A stretch of 64,000 bases of DNA from CAVTPU01 sp963736695 (lineage in GTDB: Bacteria; Actinomycetota; Actinomycetes; Mycobacteriales; Micromonosporaceae): contig CAVTPU010000004.1 in assembly GCA_963736695.1 (NCBI GenBank), positions 620,001-684,000 on the forward strand. The letters run 5' to 3'. Below the pieces are notes generated by a model. It was not told where the DNA came from and did not search any database. It was given only the letters and a program-made list of their open reading frames with translations. The first letter of the stretch is position 1. Each line of letters begins with the position of its first letter. Shown here in pieces: positions 52,302 to 62,222 of the stretch. Made by a program: the position numbers and the translations under genes.

Positions 52302-54486
52302 TCCCCATGAACTGATCACCGGGGCGGTGCACGACCCGCACGCGCTGCTCGGTCTGCACCCCGACGCCGACGGCGCGGTGGTGCGCACACTGCGGCGGGG
52401 GGCGCACGACGTGTCGCTGACCGTCAGCGGGCGACGCGTGCCCATGAGCCGCGTGCACGACGAGGGCGTCTTCGAGGCCCGAATCCCCGTCGACGGCGAC
52501 ACCGGTGTCGCCGTCGACTATCGGGTTGAGGTCGACGGCGTGACGGTCGACGACCCCTATCACTATCTGCCCACCATCGACACCGCCGCTCTCGACTCGT
52601 TGCGCGCCGGCCGCAACCATCGACTATGGACGGTCCTCGGCGCGAGGCGCCTGCGTCTTCCCTCCCCGTCCGGCGCGGTGTTAGTGAACAGTGCAGTGTT
52701 TGTGGACGGTGTCGCGTTCGCCGTGTGGGCACCCAATGCCCGTGGGGTGCGGGTCGTGGGCGATTTCTGCGGCTGGGGTCCCCATGACGGCTGGCCCATG
52801 CGCAGCATGGGCCACAGTGGAGTGTGGGAGCTCTTCGTTCCCGGGGTGCTCGATGGTCAGCGCTACAAATACCGAATCCTGGGCCACGATGGGGTCTGGC
52901 GGGAGAAGGCCGATCCGCTCGCGTCACACAGCGAGGTCGCGCCGCGTACGGCGTCGGTGGTCTTCGACTCGGGACACCGCTGGGGTGACGACCAGTGGAT
53001 GGCGCGACGGGCCGGGTGGGCCGCGCACGCGAGCCCGATCAGCGTCTATGAGGTGCATCTGGGGTCGTGGCGGCCGGGCCTGACCTATCGTGAGGTCGCC
53101 GCCGAACTCATCGCCTATGTCACCGAACTCGGCTTCACCCATGTCGAATTCCTGCCGGTGACCGAACATCCCTATGGCGGGTCGTGGGGTTATCAGGTCA
53201 CCGGATATTTCGCCCCGACGGCACGCTTCGGCGACCCAGACGACCTGCGTTATCTCATCGACCAACTGCATCAGGCCGGAATCGGGGTCCTTCTCGACTG
53301 GGTGCCGGCGCACTTCCCCAAAGACGAGTGGGCGCTGGCGCGTTTCGACGGAACCGCGCTCTATGAACACGCGGATCCGCGACGGGGCGAGCACCCCGAC
53401 TGGGGGACCTATATCTTCGACTACGGTCGTCCGGAGGTGCGTGACTTTCTGCTCTCCAGCGCGCTCTATTGGCTCACCGAGTTTCATGTGGACGGTCTGC
53501 GGGTCGACGCGGTCGCGTCCATGCTCTATCTCGACTATTCCCGTTCAGATGGGCAATGGGAACCCAACATTCACGGCGGGCGGGAGAACCTCGAGGCGGT
53601 CAGCTTCCTCCAGGAACTCAACACCGTCGCCTACCGGGAGTGTCCCGGCGTCATGATGATCGCGGAGGAGTCGACCGCGTGGCCGGGCGTCACCCGACCC
53701 ACCGACCACGGTGGACTCGGATTCGGATTCAAATGGAACATGGGCTGGATGCACGACACGCTCGACTATCTGTCGAAGGAGCCGATCCACCGGCAATGGC
53801 ACCACCACCAGCTCACCTTCGCGGCCGCCTATGCGTGGAGCGAAAACTTCATCTTGCCGATCAGTCACGACGAGGTCGTGCACGGCAAGGGTTCCCTGGC
53901 GGCGAAGATGCCGGGCGACGACTGGCAGCGCCGCGCCAATCTGCGGGGACTGCTTGGATTCATGTGGGCACACCCCGGCAAACAGCTGCTCTTCATGGGC
54001 TGCGAATTGGCGGACAGTCGCGAGTGGAGTGAACAGTCGGGGTTCGACTGGTCGCTGGCCGACTTTCCCGCGCACGCCGGAGTTCGGCGCCTTGTCACCG
54101 ACCTCAACCACGTCTATCGCGCACACCCCGCACTGTGGACGCTCGACACGACGCCCGATGGGTTCTCCTGGATCGCCGCCGACGACGCGAGCGGCAACGT
54201 CGTCGCGTTCGAGCGCTTCGGTTCCGACGGTTCGGTGCTCGTGTGCGTCGCCAACTTCTCCGCCACCCCGCGCGATGACTACTGGTTGGGTCTGCCGCGC
54301 GCCGGAGTGTGGCACGAGATCATCAACACTGACGCGCATGTCTATGGCGGGTCGGGGGTCGGCAATCTCGGCACCGTCGTGGCTGACGGGCCGGGCCGCC
54401 ATCATCGGGTGGCGTCGGCCGCGCTTCGCTTGCCGCCGCTGGGGGTGCTCTGGCTGCGCCCCGCCCCGCTAACCTCCGCACGATGA
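52294..54486 (+). CDS. glgB: 1,4-alpha-glucan branching enzyme, long form (GlgB paralogue 2)
   Basis: A 730-residue GH13_9 enzyme with the extra N-terminal module (HDPHALLGLHPDADGAVVRT), then CBM48 (VAFAVWAPNARGVRVVGDFC) and the barrel: YEVHLGSWRPGLTYREVAAE, GFTHVEFLPVTEHPYGGSWG, GLRVDAVASMLYLDYSR with nucleophile Asp405, acid/base Glu458 in MIAEESTAWPG and ENFILPISHDEVVHGK. These positions equal those of E. coli GlgB. It is the last gene of the glgM-glgE-glgB operon, with an eight-base overlap, and would branch the GlgE product. Confidence 0.96.
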   Translation: MTDPHELITGAVHDPHALLGLHPDADGAVVRTLRRGAHDVSLTVSGRRVPMSRVHDEGVFEARIPVDGDTGVAVDYRVEVDGVTVDDPYHYLPTIDTAALDSLRAGRNHRLWTVLGARRLRLPSPSGAVLVNSAVFVDGVAFAVWAPNARGVRVVGDFCGWGPHDGWPMRSMGHSGVWELFVPGVLDGQRYKYRILGHDGVWREKADPLASHSEVAPRTASVVFDSGHRWGDDQWMARRAGWAAHASPISVYEVHLGSWRPGLTYREVAAELIAYVTELGFTHVEFLPVTEHPYGGSWGYQVTGYFAPTARFGDPDDLRYLIDQLHQAGIGVLLDWVPAHFPKDEWALARFDGTALYEHADPRRGEHPDWGTYIFDYGRPEVRDFLLSSALYWLTEFHVDGLRVDAVASMLYLDYSRSDGQWEPNIHGGRENLEAVSFLQELNTVAYRECPGVMMIAEESTAWPGVTRPTDHGGLGFGFKWNMGWMHDTLDYLSKEPIHRQWHHHQLTFAAAYAWSENFILPISHDEVVHGKGSLAAKMPGDDWQRRANLRGLLGFMWAHPGKQLLFMGCELADSREWSEQSGFDWSLADFPAHAGVRRLVTDLNHVYRAHPALWTLDTTPDGFSWIAADDASGNVVAFERFGSDGSVLVCVANFSATPRDDYWLGLPRAGVWHEIINTDAHVYGGSGVGNLGTVVADGPGRHHRVASAALRLPPLGVLWLRPAPLTSAR

Positions 54487-54492
54487 GGGGGG

Positions 54493-55191
54493 TTACGCGG
54501 AAGAGGGGGGTGTGGCGACGGCCTGATGCCGATCGTCGTAGTGATAGGTGAGGTTGTCCACCACCTCGACAACGCCAGCGACGCTCGAGGCGAGTCGCAC
54601 GACGATGCCGATTGTCGTGCGACGGTCGACGGTGCCGGTGAGGTTGACCACCCCCCGACGGACCGTGACGGTCACGGTGCCCGGTTCGAACCACAGCGCA
54701 CGGGTGAGCACCCGGTCGACGATCTCGGCGCGGATCGACTCGTCGTCGCGCAGATAGACCCGCAGCAGGTCGGTGCGGGAGACGATGCCCACGAGTTGCC
54801 CGAAGCCGTTGACGACCGGCAGCCGTTTGATCCTCTCCTCGTCCATGAGGCGCGCGGCGAAGGTGATCGTGGCGTCTGGGTCGATGACGACGGCGGGGGC
54901 CGTCATGAGGTCGCGGGCGATCTCGGCCTGCGCCTTGACTCGGGTGTCGCGACGGCGTTTGCGTTCCAGGAGTGGCAGATGTGGTTCGCCACCGGTGAAC
55001 TCCATCTTGTGCAACACGTCGGCCTCGGAGACCACTCCGGCGACCCGCCGTTCGTCGTCGATCACCGGAACCGCGCTGATGGAGTGTCTGGAGAGCGTCT
55101 GCACGATGTCCTTGAACGGCGTTCGCTCGGAGATCGACACGACGTCCTCGGTCATCACATCGCGGACCTGCCACCGCCGCACCACGACCAC
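54493..55191 (-). CDS. Two-CBS plus BON domain protein
   Basis: A 232-residue protein: the first CBS with VRDVMTEDVVSISERTPFKD and ISAVPVIDDERRVAGVVSEA, the second with LMTAPAVVIDPDATITFAAR and RLPVVNGFGQLVGIVSRTDL, then a BON domain (VTVTVRRGVVNLTGTVDRRT). This CBS-CBS-BON layout is frequent in actinobacteria, with unclear function. It is convergent with glgB, the stops being six bases apart. Confidence 0.9.
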   Translation of the reverse strand: MVVVRRWQVRDVMTEDVVSISERTPFKDIVQTLSRHSISAVPVIDDERRVAGVVSEADVLHKMEFTGGEPHLPLLERKRRRDTRVKAQAEIARDLMTAPAVVIDPDATITFAARLMDEERIKRLPVVNGFGQLVGIVSRTDLLRVYLRDDESIRAEIVDRVLTRALWFEPGTVTVTVRRGVVNLTGTVDRRTTIGIVVRLASSVAGVVEVVDNLTYHYDDRHQAVATPPSSA

Positions 55192-55313
55192 CTCCCGCGT
55201 CCGCCCTCACCGTGCGCCTCGAGCCGAGCCGCCTCCAGTGCCGAAAGTCCCAGTGCCGGCCGGATCGCTCGGACCTTTCGCCCGACTAACCGCATTTCTC
55301 CTATTCTGACTGA

Positions 55314-56054
55314 GTGATCGGTGACCACGTACCAGAACCGTTAGAGCCCCTCCCCGAGGACTGGTCGCGGGCACTCGCGGTGGTCGCCCACCCCGACGAT
55401 CTCGAGTACGGCGCGGCCGCCGCAGTGGCACGGTGGACCGCGCAGGGCAAGGAGGTCACCTATCTCCTCGCCACCCGGGGCGAGGCCGGCATCGACGACA
55501 TGGCGCCGGAGCTCGCCGCACCGCTGCGCGAGTCGGAACAACGCGCCTCCTCCGCGATCGCCGGCGTGCGCGACGTGGAGTTTCTCGACTGGCCCGACGG
55601 CATGATCGAATATGGACTGCCGCTTCGCCGCGACCTCGCCGCAGCGATCCGTCGCCACCGGCCGGAGATGGTCGTCACGCTCAACTTCCGGGAGACATTC
55701 GGCTCAGACCGACTCAATCAGGCCGATCACGTCGCGATCGGACGCGCACTCGTCGACGCGGTGCGCGACGCCGGCAACCGGTGGGTCTTCCGCGACCTGC
55801 TCGACGAGGGACTGCCCCCATGGACCGGGGTGCGGGCCGTGCTCGCCGCGAATTCGCCACGGGCCGCCCATGGGGTCGACGTGAGCGCCAGCCTCAACCG
55901 CGCGGTCACCGCGCTGCGCGCTCACGAGACCTATCTGCGGGGGCTCGGCGAGGAGACCGACCCGCAGGAGTTCCTCGAATCGATGGCGCGGCCGACCGGA
56001 ACCCGGCTCGGCTGCCGATTCGGCGTCGCCTTCGAGATGCTTCGGGTCGACTGA
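55314..56054 (+). CDS. PIG-L/LmbE-family deacetylase
   Basis: A 246-residue metal-dependent N-deacetylase-like protein. The zinc site starts with AVVAHPDDLEYGAAAAVARW (H-P-D-D) and is completed by the RLNQADHVAIGRALVDAV segment with a second His. ATRGEAGIDDMAPELAAPLR and EFLDWPDGMIEYG are typical of the family. Members deacetylate GlcNAc-inositol, mycothiol conjugates or lipid-linked sugars. The sequence does not tell which. It starts at GTG 55314. Confidence 0.87.
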   Translation: MIGDHVPEPLEPLPEDWSRALAVVAHPDDLEYGAAAAVARWTAQGKEVTYLLATRGEAGIDDMAPELAAPLRESEQRASSAIAGVRDVEFLDWPDGMIEYGLPLRRDLAAAIRRHRPEMVVTLNFRETFGSDRLNQADHVAIGRALVDAVRDAGNRWVFRDLLDEGLPPWTGVRAVLAANSPRAAHGVDVSASLNRAVTALRAHETYLRGLGEETDPQEFLESMARPTGTRLGCRFGVAFEMLRVD

Positions 56055-56420
56055 CCGATCACGGTCACACCCGAGTCGTCCGCGCCGCCGCGACGGGCGA
56101 ACCGGCATCGCGTACCCGGAAAGGCACGAAAGCGCCTGCAACCGGCCGCAAGAATTTGCAAATCTTCGTACATCCATATTCTGCGATGTCATGTCGTTGA
56201 AACGATGCGGAAACATCCATCACGGAGGTTTCTCCTGGGACCCCACACTCGCTGCCGTCAATATCCGTATTTACCTTGATATATCAGCCGACCGCAGGTC
56301 TCAGAATGGTCAACTCATGTAACGAGAAGGTCGCGGGAACAGCAAAGTCTTTCGCTGTTCGCAACTTCTTGCTAACGTCCGGCGCGACAGCGATCGAAGC
56401 TGCATACCCGAGGAGCGCAC
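56055..56420. promoter_or_regulatory. Upstream control region of the sugar importer operon
   Basis: A 365-base gap. GCGGGAACAGCAAAG (about 56330) and CTTTCGCTGTTCGC (about 56350) form an imperfect inverted repeat, and GCAACTTCTTGC at 56361-56372 is a short palindrome of the TTGCnnnnGCAA type seen in MalR/LacI operators. Both lie within 100 bases of the start codon. The regulator encoded at 59900 is the candidate binder. Confidence 0.4.
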
Positions 56421-57730
56421 ATGGGTCGCACCACAAAGGGGATCGTCGTCCTGGCCTCCGCCGCACTCGCTCTCGCGTTGAGCGCCTGCGGTGGCGACAA
56501 GCCGAAGACGGCCGAAACCCCGAAGACCAACCCCGCCGACATCAAAGCAGAACTGACGTGGTGGGACACGTCGGACCCCAAGAACGAGGGTCCGGCATTC
56601 AAGGAACTCATCACGAAGTTCAACCAGACCTACCCGAACGTCAAGATCAACTACCAGTCGGTCCCGTTCGGTGACGCGCAGAACAAGTTCAAGACCGCCG
56701 CGCAGGCCAAGATCGGGCGCGCCGGACATCCTGCGGGCCGAGGTCGCCTGGGTGCCCGAGTTCGCCTCCCTGGGCTACCTCTACGCCCTGGACGGCTCGG
56801 ACCTGCTCGCCGACGAGGCTGACTTCTTCGCGACCCCGATGTCGTCGAACAAGTTCAACGGCAAGACCTACGGCGTGCCGCAGGTCACCGACTCGCTGGC
56901 CCTGCTCTACAACAAGAAGCTCTTCACCAAGGCCGGCATCACCGACGCTCCGAAGACCTGGGCCGACGTGAAGACCGCCGCGCCGAAGATCAAGGACACC
57001 AGGCCAAGACCGACGGCCTGTTCATCAACGCCGGCGGCTACTTCCTGCTGCCGTTCATCTACGGCGAGGGCGGCGACACTGGTCGACGCCGCCAACAAGA
57101 AGATCGTCGTCAACACCGATGCCAGAACGTCACCGGCATCAAGGTCGCGCAGGACCTGGTCAAGAGCGGCGCCGCGGTGAAGCCCGCCGGCGAACGACTC
57201 CTACGGCACCATGATGACCCTGTTCAAGGAGAGCAAGGTCGCCATGATCATCAACGGCCCGTGGGAGGTCAACAACATCAAGAGCGCGCCGAAGTTCGGC
57301 GGCCTCGAGAACCTCGGCGTCGCCGCGGTTCCGGCTGGCAGCGTGAAGGCCGGCGCGCCGGTCGGCGGCCACAACTACGTGATCTACTCCGGCATGGACG
57401 CAGGAGAAGGTCGCGGCCGCCATCGCGTTCGTGAAGTTCATGAGCTCGGCCGAGTCGCAGGCCTACCTGGCCGACAAGCTCGGTCTGCTGCCCACCCGCA
57501 AGTCGGCCTATGACCTCGACGCGGTGAAGAACAACGCGATCGTCACGGCGTTCAAGCCGGTCATCGACTCCGCCGTGGCTCGCCCGTGGATCCCCGAGGG
57601 TGGCCAGTTCTTCGGTCCGCTCGACAAGATGGCGACCGAGGTGCTGGTGCAGGGCAAGGACCCCAAGGCCTCGCTCGACAACGTGGCGAAGACCTACAAG
57701 GCCGAGGTCGTCCCCGGCTACTCCTCCTGA
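56421..57730 (+). pseudogene. Maltose/maltodextrin-type ABC transporter substrate-binding lipoprotein, with about six frame breaks
   Basis: Pieces in three frames assemble into one ~435-residue sugar-binding protein. The N-terminus is a lipoprotein signal (VVLASAALALALSACGGDKP), then AELTWWDTSDPKNEGPAFKE, DILRAEVAWVPEFASLGYLY, YGVPQVTDSLALLYNKKLFT, VAMIINGPWEVNNI, VGGHNYVIYS and FVKFMSSAESQAYLADKLGL. Family marks fit MalE-like proteins (COG2182/COG1653). Frame breaks lie near 56712, 57003, 57077, 57123, 57190 and 57400; four are fixed by removing one base and two by adding one. Flanking sequence keeps normal codon choice. Unlike most genes here it uses TAC almost exclusively for Tyr, as expected for a highly expressed gene. 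Confidence 0.85.
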
Positions 57731-57780
57731 TTCACCTCACGTTGATCAGCGCCACTCGGCACTGATCGGCAGGCACGTCG

Positions 57781-57822
57781 CTCGGTGTGGTTGTCCGATT
57801 CACCTCGGACGGCCACACCGAG
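57781..57822 (+). promoter_or_regulatory. 18-bp stem-loop between binding-protein and permease genes
   Basis: CTCGGTGTGGTTGTCCGA and TCGGACGGCCACACCGAG pair around a 6-base loop (TTCACC); the two non-matching positions are U-G wobbles. Such hairpins often protect the binding-protein mRNA and lower expression of the permease genes. Confidence 0.6.
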
Positions 57823-57904
57823 CACCCCATGCGGGCCCTTTCACCACACATCCCGGTGCTCCCGGCCCGCCGACGCGAATCCACGCCTGAAGAGCGGAGC
57901 TGCG

Positions 57905-58929
57905 ATGAGCACCATCACGGCCGAAACTGAGACGCCGGCCGCCCCGACGCCCAAGGCTCAACGCAGCCCCGGGTGGCTGCGCCGCAGCTGGGACAAACAC
58001 TGGTACGCCTGGGCCATGGTGTTACCCGTCGTGGTCATCATGGCCATTTTGATCTTCTATCCGCTCATCCGGGGCATCTCTCATCTCGTTCACGAACCTG
58101 ACCGAGGCGCAACCAGGCCGCCGAGATCTGCACGAAGTCGATCACGCGGCGGCGAAGACTGCCGCCCAACCCCAACCAGTCGAAGTTCGTCGGGTTGGAC
58201 AACTACCTCAACGTGCTCAGCGGCGAATACGGCGAGTTCTGGCAGTGGTTCTGGGTCACCATCGTGTGGACGGTCATCTGCGTCGTCTTCCACTACGCGA
58301 TCGGCCTGGGCCTCGCGGTGCTGCTCAACCGCCCGATGCGGGGGCGCGGGATCTATCGCGTGCTGCTGATCCTGCCGTGGGCCGTGCCGGCGTTCGTCAG
58401 CGCCTTCTCGTGGCGGTTCATGTTCAACGAGCAAGTTCGGCCTGTTCAACGCGCCGCTCGGCATGGTCGGGCTCGACCCGGTCGCGTGGTTCGACTCACC
58501 GGTGCACGGCCATTGTTCACCGCGATCGTCACCAACATCTGGCTCGGCGTGCCGTTCATCATGGTGACCCTGCTCGGTGGCATGCAGACCATCTCGAGCG
58601 AGCTCTACGAGGCCGCCGCGATCGACGGCGCGACCCCCTGGCAGCGATTCCGCAACATCACCTTGCCTGGGCTGCGACCGGTGAGCATGACCGTCATCCT
58701 GCTCGGCACGATCTGGACCTTCAACATGTTCCCGATCATCTTCCTGGTCACCGGCGGGCAGCCGGCCGGACAGACCGAGATCCTCGTGACCGGCGCCTTC
58801 CGGTCGGCCTTCGAGGGGCTGCGCAACTATTCGCTCGCCTCCACCTATGGCGTGCTCATTCTGTCGATCCTGCTCGTCTTCTCGGCCTTCTATCGGCGAG
58901 CGCTCCGCAAACATGGCGAGGTGTGGTAA
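57905..58929 (+). pseudogene. MalF-type ABC permease, with several frame breaks
   Basis: Three frames assemble into one permease of ~340 residues. The opening is WYAWAMVLPVVVIMAILIFY (TM1), a variable loop up to FVGLDNYLNV, then QWFWVTIVWTVICVVFHYAI, YRVLLILPWAVPAFVSAFSW, TAIVTNIWLGVPFIMVTLLG, the EAA cytoplasmic loop YEAAAIDGATPWQRFRNITL and MTVILLGTIWTFNMFPIIFL. Breaks are near 58083, 58107, 58433 and 58523; the first three would be fixed by removing one base. The EAA loop docks on an ATPase that is not encoded nearby. A stem-loop precedes the gene. Confidence 0.85.
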
Positions 58930-58931
58930 CC

Positions 58932-59843
58932 ATGTCCAGCAACGTCGACGCCATCCCCGTTCCGGCCGGCACCACCCTCCGCCCCGAACCCGCCCCGACG
59001 CTGGTTGGCCGGACGGCCCGCCGCAGTCGCCTCGCCTCATTCGGATTGCACGCCACCCTTACGGTCGCGTCGGTGATCGCGCTCTTCCCGATTGTGTGGA
59101 TCCTGCTGTCGTCCTTCAAACCGGGTGCGGTCATCCAGAGCTCCGAGCTGAGCTTCGTCAAGGAGCCGACCCTGGCCAACTATGACTACGTGCTCACCCA
59201 GACCAACTTCCCCACCTGGGTGCTCAACTCGGTCATCGTCGCCGCGGTCACCATGGCGGTCGGGGTCTTCCTCTCCGCGACCACCGGCTATGCCCTGTCC
59301 CGATTCAACTTCCCGGGACGTCGCCAGCTCATGCTGGTCTTCCTCGTGACGCAGATGTTCCCCGTCTCGATCCTCATCGTGCCGATCTATGTGATCATGG
59401 CGAACCTGGGTCTCATCAACACCCTCGGATCGCTCATCATCGCCTATCTCACCATCGCCGTGCCGTTCTGCTCGTGGATGCTCAAGGGCTACTTCGACTC
59501 GATCACCACCACCTTCGACGAAGCGGCGGCGATCGACGGATGCGGGCCGTTCGCCATCTTCTGGCGGGTCATCCTGCCGTTGGCCCGACCCGGTCTCGCC
59601 GTTACCGCGTTCTTCAGCTTCCTCACCGCCTGGGGCGAGGTCGCCTACGCGTCGGCGTTCATTCAGACCGACAACAAATTCACCCTCTCGTACGGGTTGC
59701 AGCAGTTCGTTCCGCGCTTCAACCCGCAGTGGGAATATCTGACCGCAGCCGCCGTGCTGATCACCATCCCCGCCGGGCTGGTCTTCTTCTTCGCCCAGCG
59801 CCACCTCGTCGGTGGCCTCACGGCGGGCGGCACCAAGGGCTGA
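58932..59843 (+). CDS. MalG-type ABC permease
   Basis: A 303-residue intact permease. Six TM helices are visible, including TLTVASVIALFPIVWILLSS, AVTMAVGVFLSATTGYALSR and AAAVLITIPAGLVFFFAQRH. The EAA loop is DEAAAIDGCGPFAIFWRVIL followed by PLARPG. It begins two bases after the malF-like stop and should pair with that subunit in a malto-oligosaccharide importer. No ATP-binding subunit (MsiK type) is in the window; actinobacteria often share one encoded elsewhere. Confidence 0.92.
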   Translation: MSSNVDAIPVPAGTTLRPEPAPTLVGRTARRSRLASFGLHATLTVASVIALFPIVWILLSSFKPGAVIQSSELSFVKEPTLANYDYVLTQTNFPTWVLNSVIVAAVTMAVGVFLSATTGYALSRFNFPGRRQLMLVFLVTQMFPVSILIVPIYVIMANLGLINTLGSLIIAYLTIAVPFCSWMLKGYFDSITTTFDEAAAIDGCGPFAIFWRVILPLARPGLAVTAFFSFLTAWGEVAYASAFIQTDNKFTLSYGLQQFVPRFNPQWEYLTAAAVLITIPAGLVFFFAQRHLVGGLTAGGTKG

Positions 59844-59899
59844 GACCACTCCCGCTCCGATCGCCACCCACATCACCCAACGTCGGCAGGTGAGTCGCC

Positions 59900-60913
59900 A
59901 TGCGCGCACGACTGTCTGACATCGCCCGACACGCCGAGGTCAGCTCAGCGACGGTCTCTCGGGTCCTCAATGGACGCCCCGGCGTCTCGGCGGAGACCCG
60001 ACAGGCCGTGCTGACCGCCCTCGACGTGTTGGGTTATGAACGGCCGACCTATCTGCGCAGCCGTGACGCCGGACTGGTCGGGTTGATCGTGCCCGAGCTC
60101 GACAACCCGATCTTTCCGGCCTTCGCGCAGGTCACCGAGTCGGCGTTGGCCCAACGCGGCTATACCCCGGTGCTGTGCACCCAGACGCCGGGCGGGGTCT
60201 CCGAGGACGAATATGTCGAGATGCTGCTCGACCGGCAGGTCTCCGGCATCATCTTCGTCTCCGGCATGCACGCCGACGCGACCGCCAGCCACGAGCGTTA
60301 TCGCAGTCTGCTCGCGCGACCGCTGCCCACGGTCTTCGTCAACGGTTTCGTCAACGACCTGCCGGCCCCGTTCGTCTCCTGCGACGACCACGTCGCCGGC
60401 GAACTCGCGGTCACCCACCTCGCGTCGCTGGGGCATCGCCGGATCGGCCTCATCACGGGGCCGCGCAGATTCGTGCCAGTGCGCCGTCGAGTCGGCGGAT
60501 ATCGGACCACAATGGCCCGGCTGCTCGGCGCCGAACCCGACGAGCTCGACGAACTCACCGCGCTCGCGCCCTTCTCGGTCGAGGGCGGCTTCGCCGCAGC
60601 GGCCCGGCTGCTCGACCGCGACGTCACGGCGATCCTGTGCGGCTCGGACCTCATGGCGCTCGGCGCGATTCGCGCCGCGCGCGGACGCGGCCAACGAGTG
60701 CCCGACGACGTCTCCGTGGTCGGTTATGACGACTCGCCGCTCATCGCCTTCACCGATCCCCCGTTGACGACCGTCCGTCAACCCGTACGGGCGATGGCGC
60801 TCGCGACCGTGCACGCACTGCTCGACGAGATCAACGGGCACGGGGCCCCGCATTCGGAATACATGTTCCGCCCCGAACTGGTGCTGCGCGGGTCCACCGC
60901 GGCGCTCCCGTGA
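59900..60913 (+). CDS. LacI-family transcriptional regulator
   Basis: A 337-residue protein. The N-terminal HTH is RLSDIARHAEVSSATVSRVL with the hinge helix NGRPGVSAETRQAVLTALDV. The periplasmic-binding-like domain has GLIVPELDNPIFPAFAQVTE, FVSCDDHVAGELAVTHLASL, HRRIGLITGPRRF and the end DDVSVVGYDDSPLIAFTDPP with LTTVRQPVR. It lies 56 bases after the permease gene and probably represses the importer, being released by an oligosaccharide such as maltose. The candidate operator is upstream of 56421. Confidence 0.93.
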   Translation: MRARLSDIARHAEVSSATVSRVLNGRPGVSAETRQAVLTALDVLGYERPTYLRSRDAGLVGLIVPELDNPIFPAFAQVTESALAQRGYTPVLCTQTPGGVSEDEYVEMLLDRQVSGIIFVSGMHADATASHERYRSLLARPLPTVFVNGFVNDLPAPFVSCDDHVAGELAVTHLASLGHRRIGLITGPRRFVPVRRRVGGYRTTMARLLGAEPDELDELTALAPFSVEGGFAAAARLLDRDVTAILCGSDLMALGAIRAARGRGQRVPDDVSVVGYDDSPLIAFTDPPLTTVRQPVRAMALATVHALLDEINGHGAPHSEYMFRPELVLRGSTAALP

Positions 60914-60968
60914 CGGGTGCGCCGCGGTGTCGCCGCCAAGCTCGCCACGGCGTACCCAATCGTTTGGT

Positions 60969-62222
60969 TTATCGCTCTGCCGCCACCGGCGTGGGCAGGA
61001 TCGCCTGACCGGCCGCAGTCGACGCGGCTGGCGTCGACGTAGCTGGTGCCGCTGTCGCCACGGCTCGGCGTGGCCACAGTGGCACCGCGATGAGCACCAA
61101 CGCGATCCCGACCCCGCCGCCCGTCACGAAACCCCAGCCCGGACCGACCGCGTCGATGACCGCGCCGGCGAACGGGGCGCCGAGCGCCACACCGACCGTC
61201 AGGGCCGTCCCGTGCAGGCCCATCGCCTCGCCGCGGGCACTCGGAGGCACCCAAGCGTTGACGGTGTCGACCGTCGCGGTCAGCGACGGGGCGCAGAAGA
61301 GACCAGCCGGGATCAGCGCGAGCATCAACCACCACCACCCGCCGGTCACGAGACCGACCGGCAGTGTGAACACGGCGAGACCGCCGACGAGCACCAACGG
61401 GGACAGGCTCTCGCGCAACGAGCCATAGATGAAGCCGCCGATGAGTGAATAGGAGCACCACACCCCGATCACCAGGCCGGTCCACTCGGTGGCGCCGCTG
61501 CCGCGCAACAACGCCACGACCGACAGCTCGGTCGACGCGAGCACGAAGGTGGTCGCGACGCTGACCCCAAGCAGCACGACCATCCGCCCCGTCAGCCACT
61601 GCCGACGGGGAACTCGTTCGCCGATCTCGGCCTGTTCGTCCTCGGACCTGATCGGCGGATTGAGAATGATCAGTGCCACTCCGGCGGCCGTGAGGCCGGC
61701 GCCGACGGCATAGAGGGTGGCCGCGCTGCCGATCGAGGTGATGCCGGCGACCGCGAGGGCGGGTCCGAGCATGTAGGACAACTCGACCGCCATCGCGTCG
61801 AGCGCGAAGACCGTTCGGCGTTGGTCGACGGGGGCGAGCGCCACGAAGAACTGACGCAGCACGGTGAACAGCGGCAGGCTCAGCACGCCGGAGATGAAGC
61901 CCCAGACGAGCAGCGCCGAATAGGTCAGGTTCGGCGCGACGGCCCAATATGCGGCCTGCGCGATGGTGGTGAGGATGAGCACGGGGCGCGCGCCGACGCG
62001 GTCAACGAATCGGCCGGCGAGCGGTGAGCCGACGCCGACACCGGCCATGGCGACGGCTCCGGCGATGCCGGCTGCGGCGTAGTCGAGTTTGAGACCGGAG
62101 ACGACATGCAGGGTGATGGCCATGCCGGCGGCGGTCGCGGGGATGCGCGCCAGCAGCCCGATGAGCATCAATGACGCGAGTCCGGGTTGTCGCAGAACGT
62201 CGCGGTAAGGTGCGATGTTCAT
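60969..62222 (-). CDS. MFS transporter
   Basis: A 417-residue protein with about 12 TM helices, e.g. PGLASLMLIGLLARIPATAA, AIAGAVAMAGVG-type segments and VGGLAVFTLPVGLVTGGWWW. SPLAGRFVDRVGARPVLILT is the MFS motif-A loop, and GMAITLHVVSGLKLDYAAAG fits the drug-exporter-like (DHA1) group. ATG 62222 opens with NIAPYRDVLRQPG, the usual start; an upstream ATG adds 24 residues. The substrate is unknown. It converges with the LacI gene. Confidence 0.88.
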   Translation of the reverse strand: MNIAPYRDVLRQPGLASLMLIGLLARIPATAAGMAITLHVVSGLKLDYAAAGIAGAVAMAGVGVGSPLAGRFVDRVGARPVLILTTIAQAAYWAVAPNLTYSALLVWGFISGVLSLPLFTVLRQFFVALAPVDQRRTVFALDAMAVELSYMLGPALAVAGITSIGSAATLYAVGAGLTAAGVALIILNPPIRSEDEQAEIGERVPRRQWLTGRMVVLLGVSVATTFVLASTELSVVALLRGSGATEWTGLVIGVWCSYSLIGGFIYGSLRESLSPLVLVGGLAVFTLPVGLVTGGWWWLMLALIPAGLFCAPSLTATVDTVNAWVPPSARGEAMGLHGTALTVGVALGAPFAGAVIDAVGPGWGFVTGGGVGIALVLIAVPLWPRRAVATAAPATSTPAASTAAGQAILPTPVAAER

